A stretch of 64,000 bases of DNA, taken from assembly GCA_020205615.1 (NCBI GenBank), contig CM035170.1, positions 41,789,807 through 41,853,806 on the forward strand. The letters are read 5' to 3'. Source of the stretch: Panax quinquefolius. Taxonomy: Eukaryota; Streptophyta; Magnoliopsida; Apiales; Araliaceae. The stretch's first letter is position 1. Each line of letters begins with the position of its first letter. Made by a program: the position numbers and the translations under genes. The notes under the pieces were generated by a model. It saw only the letters and a program-made list of their open reading frames with translations, was not told where the DNA came from and ran no database searches. This document shows, piece by piece, positions 23,991-36,113 of this stretch.

Positions 23991-24480
23991 CGGTTTAGGC
24001 TGTTAAAATAGATGTTGCTCAGGGTTATCTCTAAGATTAGACTGTTGCAAGTGTTGAAGGTCCTCAGTGTCATCTCTAAGGTGTGCATGTCTTCCCGGTT
24101 TTATCTGCAGGTCTTATACTGAGTGCCTCGGTGTGAGTGTCGAGGTTGAAGCTGATTGCATGCATTTGAACTAAGCATTTCTGGGGTTATCTCCGGAACT
24201 GCAACTGCACTCCTTGGGTTTATCTCCAAGGTTGGAACTGCTACTCCCAGTGTTATTTCTGGGACTGAGACTAAATATCTCGGGGTTATCTCTGAGATGA
24301 ATCAGCCTTCTCCGGTGAAAAATCCGGTATTTGAACTGCATGCCTCGGGGTTATCTTTGAGGTTGGGACTGCTAATCCCGGTGTGTGTTCCGGGGATGAA
24401 ACTGAACTTTTGGTAGTATCCGGATGGGATATGAGTTGTCTTACAGGGTTATCTCTGAAAGATGAATCCGCCCTCCTACA
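23990..24480. repeat. Imperfect repeats around GGTTATCTC
   Basis: Roughly ten degenerate units of 35-50 bases built on (CGG)GGTTATCTC(TG/CA)AGG-TTG-GACTG. The reverse-complement motif (GAGATAACCCCGAGATACTCAGT) appears at 50350-50385 next to the second PMD copy, so the two regions are related. Confidence 0.6.
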
Positions 24481-24990
24481 ATATCAGTGACAGGTGTGCA
24501 GAAAATTTTGAGTGTCTTCAGATGCTTCTCTTTATCATATTCATGCAATGCAATGGCATGGATAGGATAAAGAATCCTAGAAACTTGAAATGCAACAAGA
24601 TAAACATGATGCCATGTGCAACAACATGATGCAAATGTATGATGCAAGTGTGTTGTTGGATTGTTCTCCAACATGTTGGGATGATTGTCAGCTCCTTGTT
24701 GCTTCTGCATGGGATCAGCAAAAATGACAAGATTGGACGTGTGATCCAAATCTTTTAGAATGTTGACTTTGGTGCTATCACCAAAGTCCTTAATCCTTGA
24801 TATAGACTTTATTCCGAAGATGTGCCTCTCGTGTATAAGAGATCTGTGGGGATAAAGCTTTGGCTGTTTGAGGATGTGTATAACAAATTCCATCATTGAT
24901 CCTCCCCGATGATGTTGATCCTTCCTGGTTTGTATCGTCAGGACATATCAATGTTCTGTTGGATTTACTGCCAATAGTATGTGTCGCCAG
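24481..24990. other. Unassigned sequence between arrays
   Basis: A minus-strand frame of 151 codons (24441-24896) is open but shows no known motif and overlaps the repeat. I do not call it a gene. Confidence 0.4.
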
Positions 24991-24991
24991 G

Positions 24992-25245
24992 GCTATCTAA
25001 CCTTCACTGACATGTGAATCAACGGATGAACACCCCGGTTGAGCAGACTATCAAGGCTGTTTAACCTTTGCTGACGTGTGAATCAATGGATAAACACCCC
25101 TATTTGGCAGACTGTCAAGGTTGCTTGACCTTCACTAACGTGTGAATCAACGGATAAACACCCCTGTTGGGCAGACTGTCAATGCTGCTTGACCTTCGCT
25201 AACGTGTGAATCAACGGATAAACACACGTTGTAACCCCCGTCGGG
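24992..25245. repeat. 64-bp tandem repeats (about 4 copies)
   Basis: Units start at 24992, 25056, 25120 and 25184, exactly 64 bases apart. Core: ACGTGTGAATCAACGGATAA and ACACCCCTGTTGGGCAGACT. Mutations between units are few. Confidence 0.85.
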
Positions 25246-25489
25246 GATCATACTTGATATTTGCTTACGTGTGCATCAACGAAAAATGCGCGATACCCCC
25301 GCCGGGGATATGTACTTAGACATATGAAAACGTGTGATGCCTCCACCGGGGATATGTACTTCGACATATTAAAACGCGCGATGCCCCCACTGGGGATATG
25401 TACTTCGATATATTAAAACGCGTGGTGCCCCCGCCGGGGATATGTACTTCGATATATTAAAATGCGTGATGCCCCCACCGAGGATATGT
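25246..25489. repeat. 44-bp tandem repeats, left part
   Basis: Units of about 44 bases: GGGGATATGTACTTCGACAT then ATTAAAACGCG-GATGCCCCC-AC. It continues at 27039 after the inserted solo LTR. Confidence 0.85.
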
Positions 25490-27038
25490 TGTTGATCGAT
25501 TTCACAATCAAAACATACGTGCAAGTATACACGGTCAACAAGTAATAAAGTGAAAGTAAAGTATCATTCCCATGAGGAATTATTTAATAGAAATCACCAA
25601 GTACTAGTTCTTAACCAAACTAATTTTATTTAAACAATCGCAATTTATGATTTTTAAACTTAAGCAAACTAAATTAACTAATTAAACTGGATTACTTTAT
25701 AAATGAATTCAAATAAATAAAGATTAAGACTACAATATCCCCAATTATGAACTATAAACCAATTATCCAATTAACCCAATTATTACCCCACCTAAATTGT
25801 TAACAGGAATTCTAGTTGTTAAAATCCCTTTCCCAAGTGAACAGATAACTTTTATTCAATTCAATTAATCATGCGATATTCCTATGCAAAATATTTAAAC
25901 CAAACCCGTTAAATTCTAATTCCAAATTTGTTACATGCAGTGAACATATATTCCTATTCAATTCACGACCCTAATTATTCATCGCATGCAAATAATTAAG
26001 CATACATGTTATCATGTCCAGTTCCAATCCTAGATTTCATCTTCCGAATACTTCTACAATAACACACTAATTATTGGCCAAATAATTAATCAATACGCAC
26101 AAAACATGATAAACAGTTCACTTGGACATAAATAATTGGAATAAACTAAATAATTAATTCATAGACATAAAAGGATCAATTTGTAGTCTTAACAAAAGAT
26201 TTAGTTCATGATTAATGAATTAAAACAAAAAAATCCACAATTGAATAGATATTAAAAGATAAAAGTAAGAGAAGAGAAGAGAATAGAATCTGTTGTCAGC
26301 AAATCTCCATCTTCATCAAGCTCCTGCTCTTGATCTTCAACGGTCTCTAAGTTGCTTCAATCTCCAAAACTAATAAGAACTAGGGTTTATGTTCTAATCT
26401 AATGAAGTGTATCTCTAATCTAATCTATATAATCTCCCTCTATTTTATGCCTTACATCATGTATTTATAGATTACAAGTCCAATTTTTAGCTTAGGAACA
26501 AACTTAATCCAATTTAGAGTCAAAAAGGTGTCAAAATTCGCCCCATAACGCGTCCAAGTTTGACCAAGCCCTTCCCCAAAGGTGCCTTGGCTGGGCACTA
26601 CAATTTAGAACAACTTGCATTCTAGCGCCCCGACCGCTAGGCATAGGCCTTGTTTTTGGGCACCTCAGCGCTGGCCTCATTTCTAGAAATTTTCTGCTCC
26701 GACGTCCTTTAGGGAAATGGCCATAACGTCTTCGTCCAAACTCCGATTTTGATTATTCAAGATGTTCTGGAAAGAGGAGACGTAGATCGAAAACTTTCAT
26801 TCTTTGATTGTTTCAAAATAAGGCATACAACAATTCTGAAATTGGCTTTGAAGTGGCTTCTATGTAAATGATAAGCCAAAAACGCGCATCTAGCCACCCC
26901 AAACGTCGATCCAAGTAACTTTTATTCCAAATCCTACGAAACAACATAAAATATGCATGAATAGACACACACACTTAAAAACTTCCAAAAGATTAAGATC
27001 AAATGCACTCAATTCATGGGTATAAAACTCACTCACCA
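25490..27038 (-). mobile_element. Athila-like solo LTR (1549 bp)
   Basis: Begins TGTTGATCG and ends ACTCACCA on the plus strand, and is flanked by a perfect 5-bp duplication TATGT (25485-25489, 27039-27043). No internal region follows, so it is a solo LTR left by LTR-LTR recombination. Its minus-strand 3' end has ACTTGTTGACCGTGTATACT, close to ACTTGTTGACCCATGTATAC near the end of the Athila-like LTR at 63430. The lengths (1549 and 1594) also agree. It interrupts the 44-bp array. Confidence 0.9.
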
Positions 27039-27085
27039 TATGTACTTCAACATATTAAAATGTGTGATGCCCCTACAGGGGATCG
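27039..27085. repeat. 44-bp tandem repeat, right part
   Basis: One more unit of the 44-bp array (TATGTACTTCAACATATTAA, then GATGCCCCT), showing that the array was continuous before the solo LTR arrived. Confidence 0.85.
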
Positions 27086-28154
27086 TTGAGAGGATTAGGG
27101 TTATGACCCTGAATTGGCGGCATTGGACCTGCGTTAGGTATTTCTGAGTATAATTCGTAACAGCTGAAATCATCGGCATAGTGTACCATGTGCTCGGGCG
27201 AACACCAATGAGTGATGTGCAGACCCACGGTTCGGTTGAGAAAACCAGGATTGTAAGCTATTCTGCTCAATCGCGTAGCATTTTTATTCCTGATTTGGCT
27301 TTTTTAGCTTGTGGGAACTCCATTATAACTCAAACTGGACCGAGATGGAGGGATGGGACCCATGTAGGGGTGGTGCAGGTACACCTGCAGTAGCCAGGGC
27401 TGTGGACACCGTGCCGCGACGCTATTATTAAATGCATCTGAGTTTGCTTTCATAAGTCATTTCAAGTTAACAAGAAGGAAATCTGAGAGCTCTTCTTTAG
27501 ATCTGCTGAATTCGGGAGACTTTCTGTAAATTCTATCACCGTACAAGTATTCTACATTGTCTTGGTAACGTATGGGTGTATTCTTTTCCAATTTTTATCC
27601 GTTGGAAAATGACTTATCACAAAAAATGCATCTAAACACATAGCAGCGAGTATGTATGCTTAAATGACTTAATAAAAAATATTCAACATAGTAAATGTTA
27701 GTATTAAACCATGCTGAACATAATGATGTGAAAAAATTTGACTTTTGAAATAGTCAAATTGGCACCTTTTTCTACTATTTCTTATCTTATTTGAGGACAA
27801 ATGAGCAAAAGGTAAGAATACAAAGTAATCATAGTAATTAAACTACCCTTATAGATCGATGACTTTGACTTTAAATGCATATAGTATGTATATGACTATG
27901 GGCAGGTGTGATACTGAATGGCCACCTAGTCATGCCTATGTGCATGTGGATAGTCCTATTTACAGAGGGGACTATGGTAAAAAAATTTAAAATGTAGGCA
28001 TTGAATTGTCATGCATTTTTAACTCTACTGTAGATGTATGTTAAAGTAATACATGCATGCATGTACTCATAAAATGCATTTTGAAAAGCAAGCTCCAGGT
28101 TAGAAATTACCACACACTTTCTGAGGTGATTTGGAGACTTATTGTCAAGATATT
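27086..28154. other. Unassigned sequence before PMD copy 1
   Basis: No supported gene. The frames at 27073-27270 (minus) and 27181-27393 (plus) overlap on opposite strands and show no known domain. Confidence 0.4.
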
Positions 28155-29806
28155 ATGGATCCAGATCAGCCGAGTAGTTCATGTAGAACCACTTCTGGTG
28201 TACAGAGGAGGGCTTCTGAAGTGCATCGACCCCGTTCTATTAGACTTCCTCGTCGGTTGGTGGAGGCGGTGATACGTTCTGTCCAGGTTGATGTGCCGGA
28301 CGTCGAGGACGAGGAGGAGGATGTTCTGGTTACGGATTCTACTAATGCTGCACATGTTCGCCGTAGGGACCTCCGGAGTATTCAGGTTGAAAACCCGGAG
28401 CTTTTGGGTGATTTGAGTCGACATCCCTCGATGTACTTGCACGCCAATAAGGTATCAAGTTAGATCTTAATCTTCCTTCTTTCCTATTGCTGAGGAGTAA
28501 ATGATTCTAATGTCGATCTGCATTTTATGTAGGTTCCGGCTTTACATAGCCTCGAGGGAATTGGTTCAGCATTCACTCCATGTACCAGGCTCTACATCCT
28601 AACTATAGAGCAATTGTTCATGTCTGGGGATTTGGGGCGTTTTTTTCCATCCTTCCCCGCCGTTGTCCCTGGGGTTACCTCAGGGCATTATCTGAGCGCT
28701 GGTTTAACCAGACTCAGTCACTCCATTTGCTGGACTATGAGGTGATGATGATGCCGATGGATTGGCGGTTTATCACAGGTATGGAGTTTGGAGGGGCACC
28801 AATGCCTTGTATGGTAGATATTACCCCCACTGCCGTCAGATCCTTGCTAGGAGTTCCAGCTGAGGCGCTCAAAGGCAGGACCGTTCGTATGGGCCCGTTA
28901 AGCGTAAATGCTATGAGTGGGCTGTTGAGTGAGCCCATACTAGCTAATGTCAGAGTCAGGGATCACATTCTTTGGTGATTGTTCCTGATGATCATTAGGG
29001 GCTACTTCATAGCAGATAACTCTTCTACGGTGTCGTTCGCTTTGATCAGCGTCATACGACATGTGGACTGTATAGGAGAGTATGACTGGGGTTCCTACAC
29101 CTTCGCCTATTTCCTCAGGGGCATGCATATACGTTCGCAGGGCTTGACCGAGGCTTGGTTAGGATTCTACCCATTTCTGCTGGTGAGTATTTCTCTTTTG
29201 TTTCCCATTTGTAGGTTAAGAGTGTTTACTGACAGCAGAAGTTTGCCTTTGTGTTGGCTATTTTGGGCCTATGAGAGGCTTCCATGTTTGTGTCCGGTGA
29301 GTGTGTTAGGTTTAGATACCTATCCACGAGGACGACGATGGCATCATTCCATACTAGCGGAGGTCCACTCAGAATGAGGGTTTCACTCATTCACTTCTGA
29401 CTAGAGTTACTGACAGCTGACGTCATCACAGGGATTCCCTATCCTGGGGAGCACTTGGCCATTGGATTTGAGGATGGGTACCCGGCTGGTGTCGAGTACG
29501 TGATTTCCACCTGTAGGGTTCCTCTCTTCACTGATGGAGGATAAGAGCTCTATTTAGGAGAGCGTGCTATCAGGAACACTACAGGAGAGATATGTATGCC
29601 AATCTTGCCTCCTGCCAGACGTTATTGACATGTGTCGCAGTCACTCGTCATTGATATCCCATTGTTGGGTGTTGACAATTTTGCAATATCAGAGGGTCCC
29701 TGTACTCAGGAGATTATTCCAGCATTGGTGGTCCCCTCATACTATTGGAGCTTAGACCCGCGCCACTCAGTTCATGGGGGATAGGTATCCTTGGCCCATA
29801 GTGCGT
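28155..29806 (+). pseudogene. Plant mobile domain (PMD/MAIN-like) ORF, copy 1 (broken)
   Basis: A first exon starts MDPDQPSSSCR (28155) and ends SRHPSMYLHANK at 28451 with a GT donor; an AG acceptor lies near 28532. Then come HVWGFGAFFSI, SERWFNQTQSLHLLDYEV, MDWRFITGMEFGGAPMP, a stop at 28978, MIIRGYFIADNSSTVSFALI, YDWGSYTFAYFLRGMH and WAYERLPCLCP. These blocks match the plant mobile domain found in MAIN proteins and in several transposable elements. Later parts (ELYLGERAIRNTTGEICMP) match copy 2 at 51650. The frame is then cut by LTR fragment D at about 29807. It is retroelement cargo, not a host gene. Confidence 0.7.
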
Positions 29807-29811
29807 GGATA

Positions 29812-31011
29812 ATTTAAAAAGTTTATCAACAGTTTTATCGCTTAGACTCAGCTTAATAAATAATCAACATCATTGAATCATCTCGGCACTACGGCCAAGG
29901 ATATTCATTAGTATTACGACCACAAATTATCCATGCACTACGGGCCAATGATATTCGTGTTTTCACCAATGGTCATGATCATGCCAACAACTGTCCATCC
30001 ACGCACTACGGGCCAGTAAGGACTTTTACCACATTATTTGTAACATTACGGTCATGATTATACCGAATAATGGCTAGTCATAATCATACCAGTCCATCTA
30101 TGCACTACGGGACAAAGATGACTTTCATAACAATATAAGCATGGGGATGATGACAATGATATAAGAATTCAATTAAATGAAAGCAAATGATAAACTTTAA
30201 AGATTTATAATTTCATTTATCCCGAATTCAATAATGTCCAAATTATCAATATGATACTACTTTGTGGAGTAAAATTCAAGAATAATATTGTATCAAAAAT
30301 AATTTGGACCGAAAAAGAAATTAATATTTATCATGAATTGTACCCCGGGTGAATAGTAACTGAGTGAATAGCACCTAATGAATAGTAATTCGGGAATAGT
30401 ACTTCGTGAATAGTACTCCGGCATAAAAAGGTTAAAACTTATCAAGAATGCTCAGAATAATATTTCCATGAAAAGTTACTGGATGAAGCGCAAATATCAA
30501 GGATATTCTACTAATTTCATGGAGTATAGAAGCCAAAAACTTTAACAAAATGAGTAAAGAATTCCGAATCTGAAACGAAATAATATTACTTACATACTAC
30601 AGAGTATGGAAGAAGATATTATTTCATACAAATACTGAACAAAAATAATATCCCTTACCGTGAAAAGAAGAGTATTCCAACTGGTATAACGGGGATATTC
30701 TTGAAGAAAACTTTCACTGTTTTCTACGCTCAAAGCTTTCTAAAACTCGAAAGAAATACGCTCAATATTATAGAAGAAGAATTCTCTGATTCTGGTGTGA
30801 TTTTAATTTCTAACTAAGCATTCTATTTATAGGAGAATGAAAATGATACTATTTGAATTTTAGAAATCATGGACACACTGTAAATTCGGATGAAAAAAAT
30901 TACAGAATCACGGACGCGAAATATTTTTCCTCAGTCGTCCAAAATTTTCAAAATATTAATAAAATATTCAATAAAATATAATATATTCTATTTTTCATAA
31001 AAAAACAAAAC
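29812..31011 (-). repeat. LTR fragment D (E3 LTR family)
   Basis: From 29812 it matches the E3 5' LTR at 43945 onward (TTTAAAAAGTTTATCAACAG and CACTACGGCCAAGGATATTC). The first part of the LTR is missing. It holds a TATAAATAG box (minus, 30833-30841). It is cut at 31012 by the start of LTR A. A (GAATAGTA)-type array lies at 30345-30420. Confidence 0.8.
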
Positions 31012-32745
31012 TGTGACGCCCCCAAAACAGGTATACATCACCCATCTTGGGTCGCCAAATACATGGTACAAAATTCAAATACAACTTAATTATACAACAG
31101 TCGTGTAACATACGACAAAATATAATCTAAGAGGTTTTAATAAGAATATTGTCATCTAGACAATATACAAACTCAATAGAGTACTCATTACATTTATTGT
31201 CACACTATTTAACAGAATAGTGAGGACTACTAATGCTATCATCTGGACCGTCACTCCGTTCCCCGACGAGTCCCGGCTACGTTCTCATTTCCTGAAGAGA
31301 ACAATGAAAGAAAGGGTGAGCTCAACTAGCTCAGTAAGAAATATTATGACTAAGATAATGCAGAATAATTTATCGTTAGCCTTCAACAGTATTAAACTGA
31401 TAAAATATAACAAACATCAAGTTTACCTGCAGCGGAACAAGAAATCCATTAGAAGAGTCAAATAGAGAATAAAATCTACTATCTTCTATGATTTAAAAGG
31501 TTTTTCATCACTTTTATCGCTGAGACTCAGCTTAACAAATAAACCACATCATCCACGCACTTTCTGACGAGGATATTCATTAGTATCACGACCACAAATT
31601 ATTCATGCACTACGGGCCAAGGATATTCGTGTATTCATCAATGGTCATGATCATGCCAACCACTGTCCATCAATGCACTACGGGCCAATGAGGACTTTTA
31701 CCATATCATTTGTAACATTACGGTTATGATTATACCGAATGATCCCTGGTCATAATCATACCAAGTCCATCTATGCACTATAGACCACAGATGACTTTCA
31801 ACAGAATATAAACATGGGGATGATGACAATGATATAAGAATTCAATAAAACAAGTTCAAGAATTAATTTATCCAGGAACCGATAACGTCCAAATTGTCAA
31901 CATGATACTGCTTTGTGGAGTAAAATTCAAGAATGCTCAGAAGAATATTTCCATGAAAAGATACTGGATGAAGCGCAAATATCAAGGATATTCCACTAAT
32001 TTCATGGAGTATAAAAGCCAAAACTTTAACCAACTGAGTATAATAAAGAATAGGATAACAAAAGAATTCACCAGGCATGCGATAGACCGCATAGACCGGT
32101 TATTCCAACAGAATAATAAATAATGGAACCAGGTCATGCATAAACGTACAGACAGGATAGTCCAACTGAATAATAAAGAATAGAATAACAGAAGAATTCA
32201 CCATGCATGCTTTAGACTGCACAGACAGGTTATTCCAACAGAATAACAAATAATGGAACTAGGTCATGCGTAATACGCACAGATAGAATGTTCCAACAGA
32301 ATAATAAAGAATAGAATAATAGAAGAATTTCACCATGTATGCGGTACTTCGCATAGACAGGTTATTCCAACAAAATAATAAATAACGGAACCAGGTCATG
32401 TGTAATTCGCACAGATAGGATGTTCCAACAGAATAATTAGGGATGGAATGACAATAGCTCTCTTCAAGAACACGAAAGAAATAATACCCTTTACCTTAGA
32501 AAAACTAGATACTAGAATAGTGAGGTAGCAGACTTCTCTTCTTATTTCTCTCTATAATTTCTCTCTATAATAATTGCTCTAAAGATTTTGTGAATTGGTG
32601 AGAAATGAAGGAAGAATGAGCTTCTATTTATAGGAAAATATAGTTTCAATAATTGCACGTTTTGGGGCTCGAAATATTACAGTATAATACCTTCCTCTTT
32701 TTCTTCATTTTTAATTCAGTCCTGCAAGTATTAACAAACTTGCAC
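31012..32745 (-). repeat. LTR A (E3 LTR family, truncated)
   Basis: Begins TGTGACGCCCCCAAAACAGG on the plus strand, the U5 end of this family. It includes a minisatellite at 32070-32440 and a TATA box on the minus strand at 32624-32632. It ends at 32745 where LTR B begins, without the family's GGGGTCTTACA end, so its U3 is missing. Confidence 0.8.
32070..32440. repeat. About 65-bp minisatellite in LTR A
   Basis: Units run GGTTATTCCAACAGAATAAT then AATGGAACCAGGTCATGCGT then ACGCACAGACA. Two alternating variants give a higher-order period near 130 bases, about three times. Confidence 0.75.
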
Positions 32746-34140
32746 AGTGACGCCCCCAAAATCGGTATACATCACCTATTTTGAGTCGCCAAATACATGG
32801 TACAGAATACAAAAACAATCTTTAATATACAACAAGAGAGCTGTGAGTTTTAATACAAATATCGTATTCTAGACAATATCCACTCTCAGAATAAGTCATT
32901 ATTACATTTATTGTCACACTATTTAACAGAATAGTGAGGACTACTAATACTATCATCTGGTCCATCACTCCGTTCCCCGACTCGTCCCAGCTATATTCTC
33001 ATTTCCTAAAGAGAACAGTGAAAGAAATGGTGAGCTCAACTAGCTCAGTATGAAATATTATGACTAAGATAAAGCAGAATAAATTATCCTTAGTCTTCAA
33101 TAGAGTTAAACTGATACAATATAACAACCATCAAGTTTAACGGCAGCGGAACAAGCAATCCATTAAAAGAGTCAAGTAGAAAATAAAATCTACTATATTT
33201 TATGATTTAAAAGGTTTTTCATCATTTATTATCGCCGAGACTCAACTTAATAAATAATCCACATCATCGAATCACCCCTTACTTTCTGACGAGGATATTC
33301 TTTAGTATCACGACCATAAATTTTCCATGCACTACGGGCCAAGGAAATTCGTGTATTCATTAATGGTCATGATCATTCCAACAACTGTCCATCAATGCAC
33401 TACGGGCCAACGAGGACTTTTTCCACATCATTTGTAACATTATAGTTATGATTACACCGAATAATCCCTGGTCATAATCATACCAAGTCCATCTATGCCC
33501 TATAGGCCATAGATGACTTTCAACAAAATATAAACATGAGGATGATGACAATGATATAAGAATTCAGTAAAAAAAGTTCAAGAATTAATTTATCCAAGAA
33601 CCAATAACGTCCAAATTATCAACATGATACTGCTTTGTAGAGTAAAATTCAAGAAGGCTCAGAAGAATATTTTCATGAAAAAATACTGGATGAAGCGCAA
33701 ATATTAAGGATATTCCACTAATTTCATGGAGTATAGAAGTGAAAACTTTAACCAAGTGAGTATAATAAGGAATGGGATAACAAAAGAAATCACCAGGCAT
33801 GCGATAGACCGCACATGTAGGTTATTCCAACAGAATAATAATTAACGGAACCAGGTCCTGCGTAAAACGCACAGACAGGATATTCCAACAAAATAATAAA
33901 GACGGAATCAGGTCCGGCATAAAACGCACAGACAGGATATTCCAACAGAATAATAATGACAATCAGGTCCGGCATAAAACGCACAGACAGGATATTCCAA
34001 CAGAATAATAACGAATGGAATAACAGAAGAATTTCACCAAGTATAGGGTAGCCCGCGTATACAGGTTATTCCAACCAAATAATAAATAATGGAATAATAG
34101 AAGTTCTCCTCATGAATACAAAAGAAATAATATCCCTTAC
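32746..34140 (-). repeat. E3 3' LTR (LTR B), distal part
   Basis: Starts at 32746 with the first T changed (AGTGACGCCCCC). It runs to 34140, where solo LTR C is inserted after CTTAC. It carries its own three-unit minisatellite near 33840-34010. It continues at 37457. Confidence 0.85.
33840..34015. repeat. About 58-bp minisatellite in LTR B
   Basis: Three units of CAGGTCCGGCATAAAACGCA then CAGACAGGATATTCCAACA. Same motif as in LTR A, but with shorter period and different copy number. Confidence 0.75.
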
Positions 34141-35229
34141 TGTGACGCCCCCCAAAATAGGTCCATTTCATCCAACCCATTCTGAATCGCCAAATACATG
34201 GTACAGAAAACAACTACAATTTTATTACAATAATTGTCGTGCAAAATACAACACCACATATGTTGTGAGTTTGGATACAAATATATACCAACTGTGACTT
34301 ATGTCTCCAACCATGGACAGCATGTCACAATGATACCTTAAATAAAGGTATAGTCAAAAACTGTTTTAGAAATTAGAATCTTTGGGAAGTGCTCAAGGAA
34401 ACCTTCGTACATGGGAGGCCATGCGTCTAGGTTATTATAGATATCATATGCCCACAAAATTATCCTTGGTTAACCCAATAGACCCCAACGAAAAACGAGA
34501 ATATTACTATCATATTCTTCCCAATGGTGTGTCTTCTCTTGACATATCATTATCTCCACCGTCTCTAATTAAGAATTATACTTCAACCAAACTCCAAGAT
34601 TATATCGGTAGTGCTCATATATATACTCAGCAAGTGGATGAGCACAACCCTGTCTTATGATGATACGAGGTTGTATATCATTAGACATCTTGTATGATAG
34701 TGGCAAAATACCTTTCCAACGTTGGGTTCGCCTCACCCTAGTTGATTCACCAAGTATAACTACTAAATTATGACCACCGTTCTATTCCCCTGTTATCCCC
34801 CGCTCGACCCAGCTACACTTTTATTACCTGAAAGGAATTGTGAAGCAAAAGGGTGAGCACAACTAGCTCAGTAAAGAATATCATGACTAAAGATAAATAA
34901 ATTATCAATAGTCTTCATCAGTAATAAATCAGAGATTTAGAACATATGGTAGATGATAAAACTTTTCAACCATAGTTGCAGCGGAAGGAGCAATCCATTA
35001 TAAGAGTCGAATAGACGATAAAATCTATTATCTTCTACATGTTAAAAGTCTATCAACAATGTTTTATCCCTGTAACATTAATCAACAATTCTTGTCCACA
35101 ATCACGTGTATATAATCGTAATTGTAGTTCTAAATTCCTTTCCTCATCCAGGACAAAGTTAATTTTCATCACCTGAAACATCAAAGATCATGGTTATACC
35201 AAATCACAATTCATGTTCATAATCCTACT

Positions 35230-35345
35230 AATAAATTCATCTTTGCACTACGGGCTAAAGATATTCATCAACAAGTCATCTTTGCACTACAGGCCAAAGA
35301 TATTCAACAACAGGTCATCTTTGCACTACAGGCCAAAGATATTCA
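35230..35345. repeat. Short tandem repeat in solo LTR C
   Basis: Three copies of about 39 bases: TCATCTTTGCACTACAGGCC then AAAGATATTCAACAACAGG. Confidence 0.75.
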
Positions 35346-35689
35346 TATCTCAAAAAAATACATAATCATTTTAGAGTTTATATAAACAATAATTATAACC
35401 ATGTTGATCAATTCACCTTTGCACTTCAGCTAAAGCTATTCAATTATAAATTCAATGGTCATGATCATACCACCACAATTCAACTTTTCACTCATCGGCA
35501 AAGAGAACCCTAGTCATGATCATACCAATAATCTACCCATCTTTACACTCTAGTGAAAGAGAATTTCAACATCAGGGTTATAAAAATGTTATATATGATA
35601 ATAAAATCAATATATAGTTTTAATCTCCAGAGTAATATTCATAAATCAACTATAATTTGGTTAGAAAAAGAAACCAATTTTGTAGTGAA

Positions 35690-35820
35690 TAGTACCCGTG
35701 AATAGTAGTAACTCATAAATAGTAACTCGAGAATAGTAACCCATCATGAATAGTAACCCGTCGTGAATAGTAACTCATAAATAGTAAATCGTGAATAGTA
35801 ACTCGTGAATAGTAACCCCG
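35690..35820. repeat. GTGAATAGTAAC array in solo LTR C
   Basis: About nine copies of a 12-18 base unit (GTGAATAGTAACTC with variants). The same motif has about five copies in LTR D at 30345-30420. Confidence 0.8.
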
Positions 35821-36104
35821 ACATGAAAAAGTTCCAAATTTGATAAAAATTTCCAACCAATATTTTGGCATAATGATATTGAACAAAATATCATTTTAAG
35901 AAGAATATAACACCCCATACTATCCGTTACAATCCCTTTCATCAAAAGAGCAGTACTTCTGACTGGAATAACGCTGAACGAACTTGCATCGTATAGCAAT
36001 ACTCGAAGTACTAAAATACTCACAAAAATACGCTCGATATATAGAGAGAGAAAGAGAGAGAAATCTTTAGTTTCTGGTGTGATTTTCAATTCTAACCTAA
36101 GCAC

Positions 36105-36113
36105 CTATTTATA
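36105..36113 (-). promoter_or_regulatory. Candidate TATA box in solo LTR C
   Basis: TATAAATAG on the minus strand, conserved at 30833, 32624 and 37575 in the sister LTRs. Confidence 0.5.

Noticed and set aside
24441..24896. 151-codon minus-strand frame
   Set aside because: No recognisable domain, partial overlap with the GGTTATCTC repeats, and no element context for it.
24992..25489. Regularly spaced repeats considered as a CRISPR array
   Set aside because: Units are contiguous without unique spacers, and the context is plant retroelement DNA. They are minisatellites.
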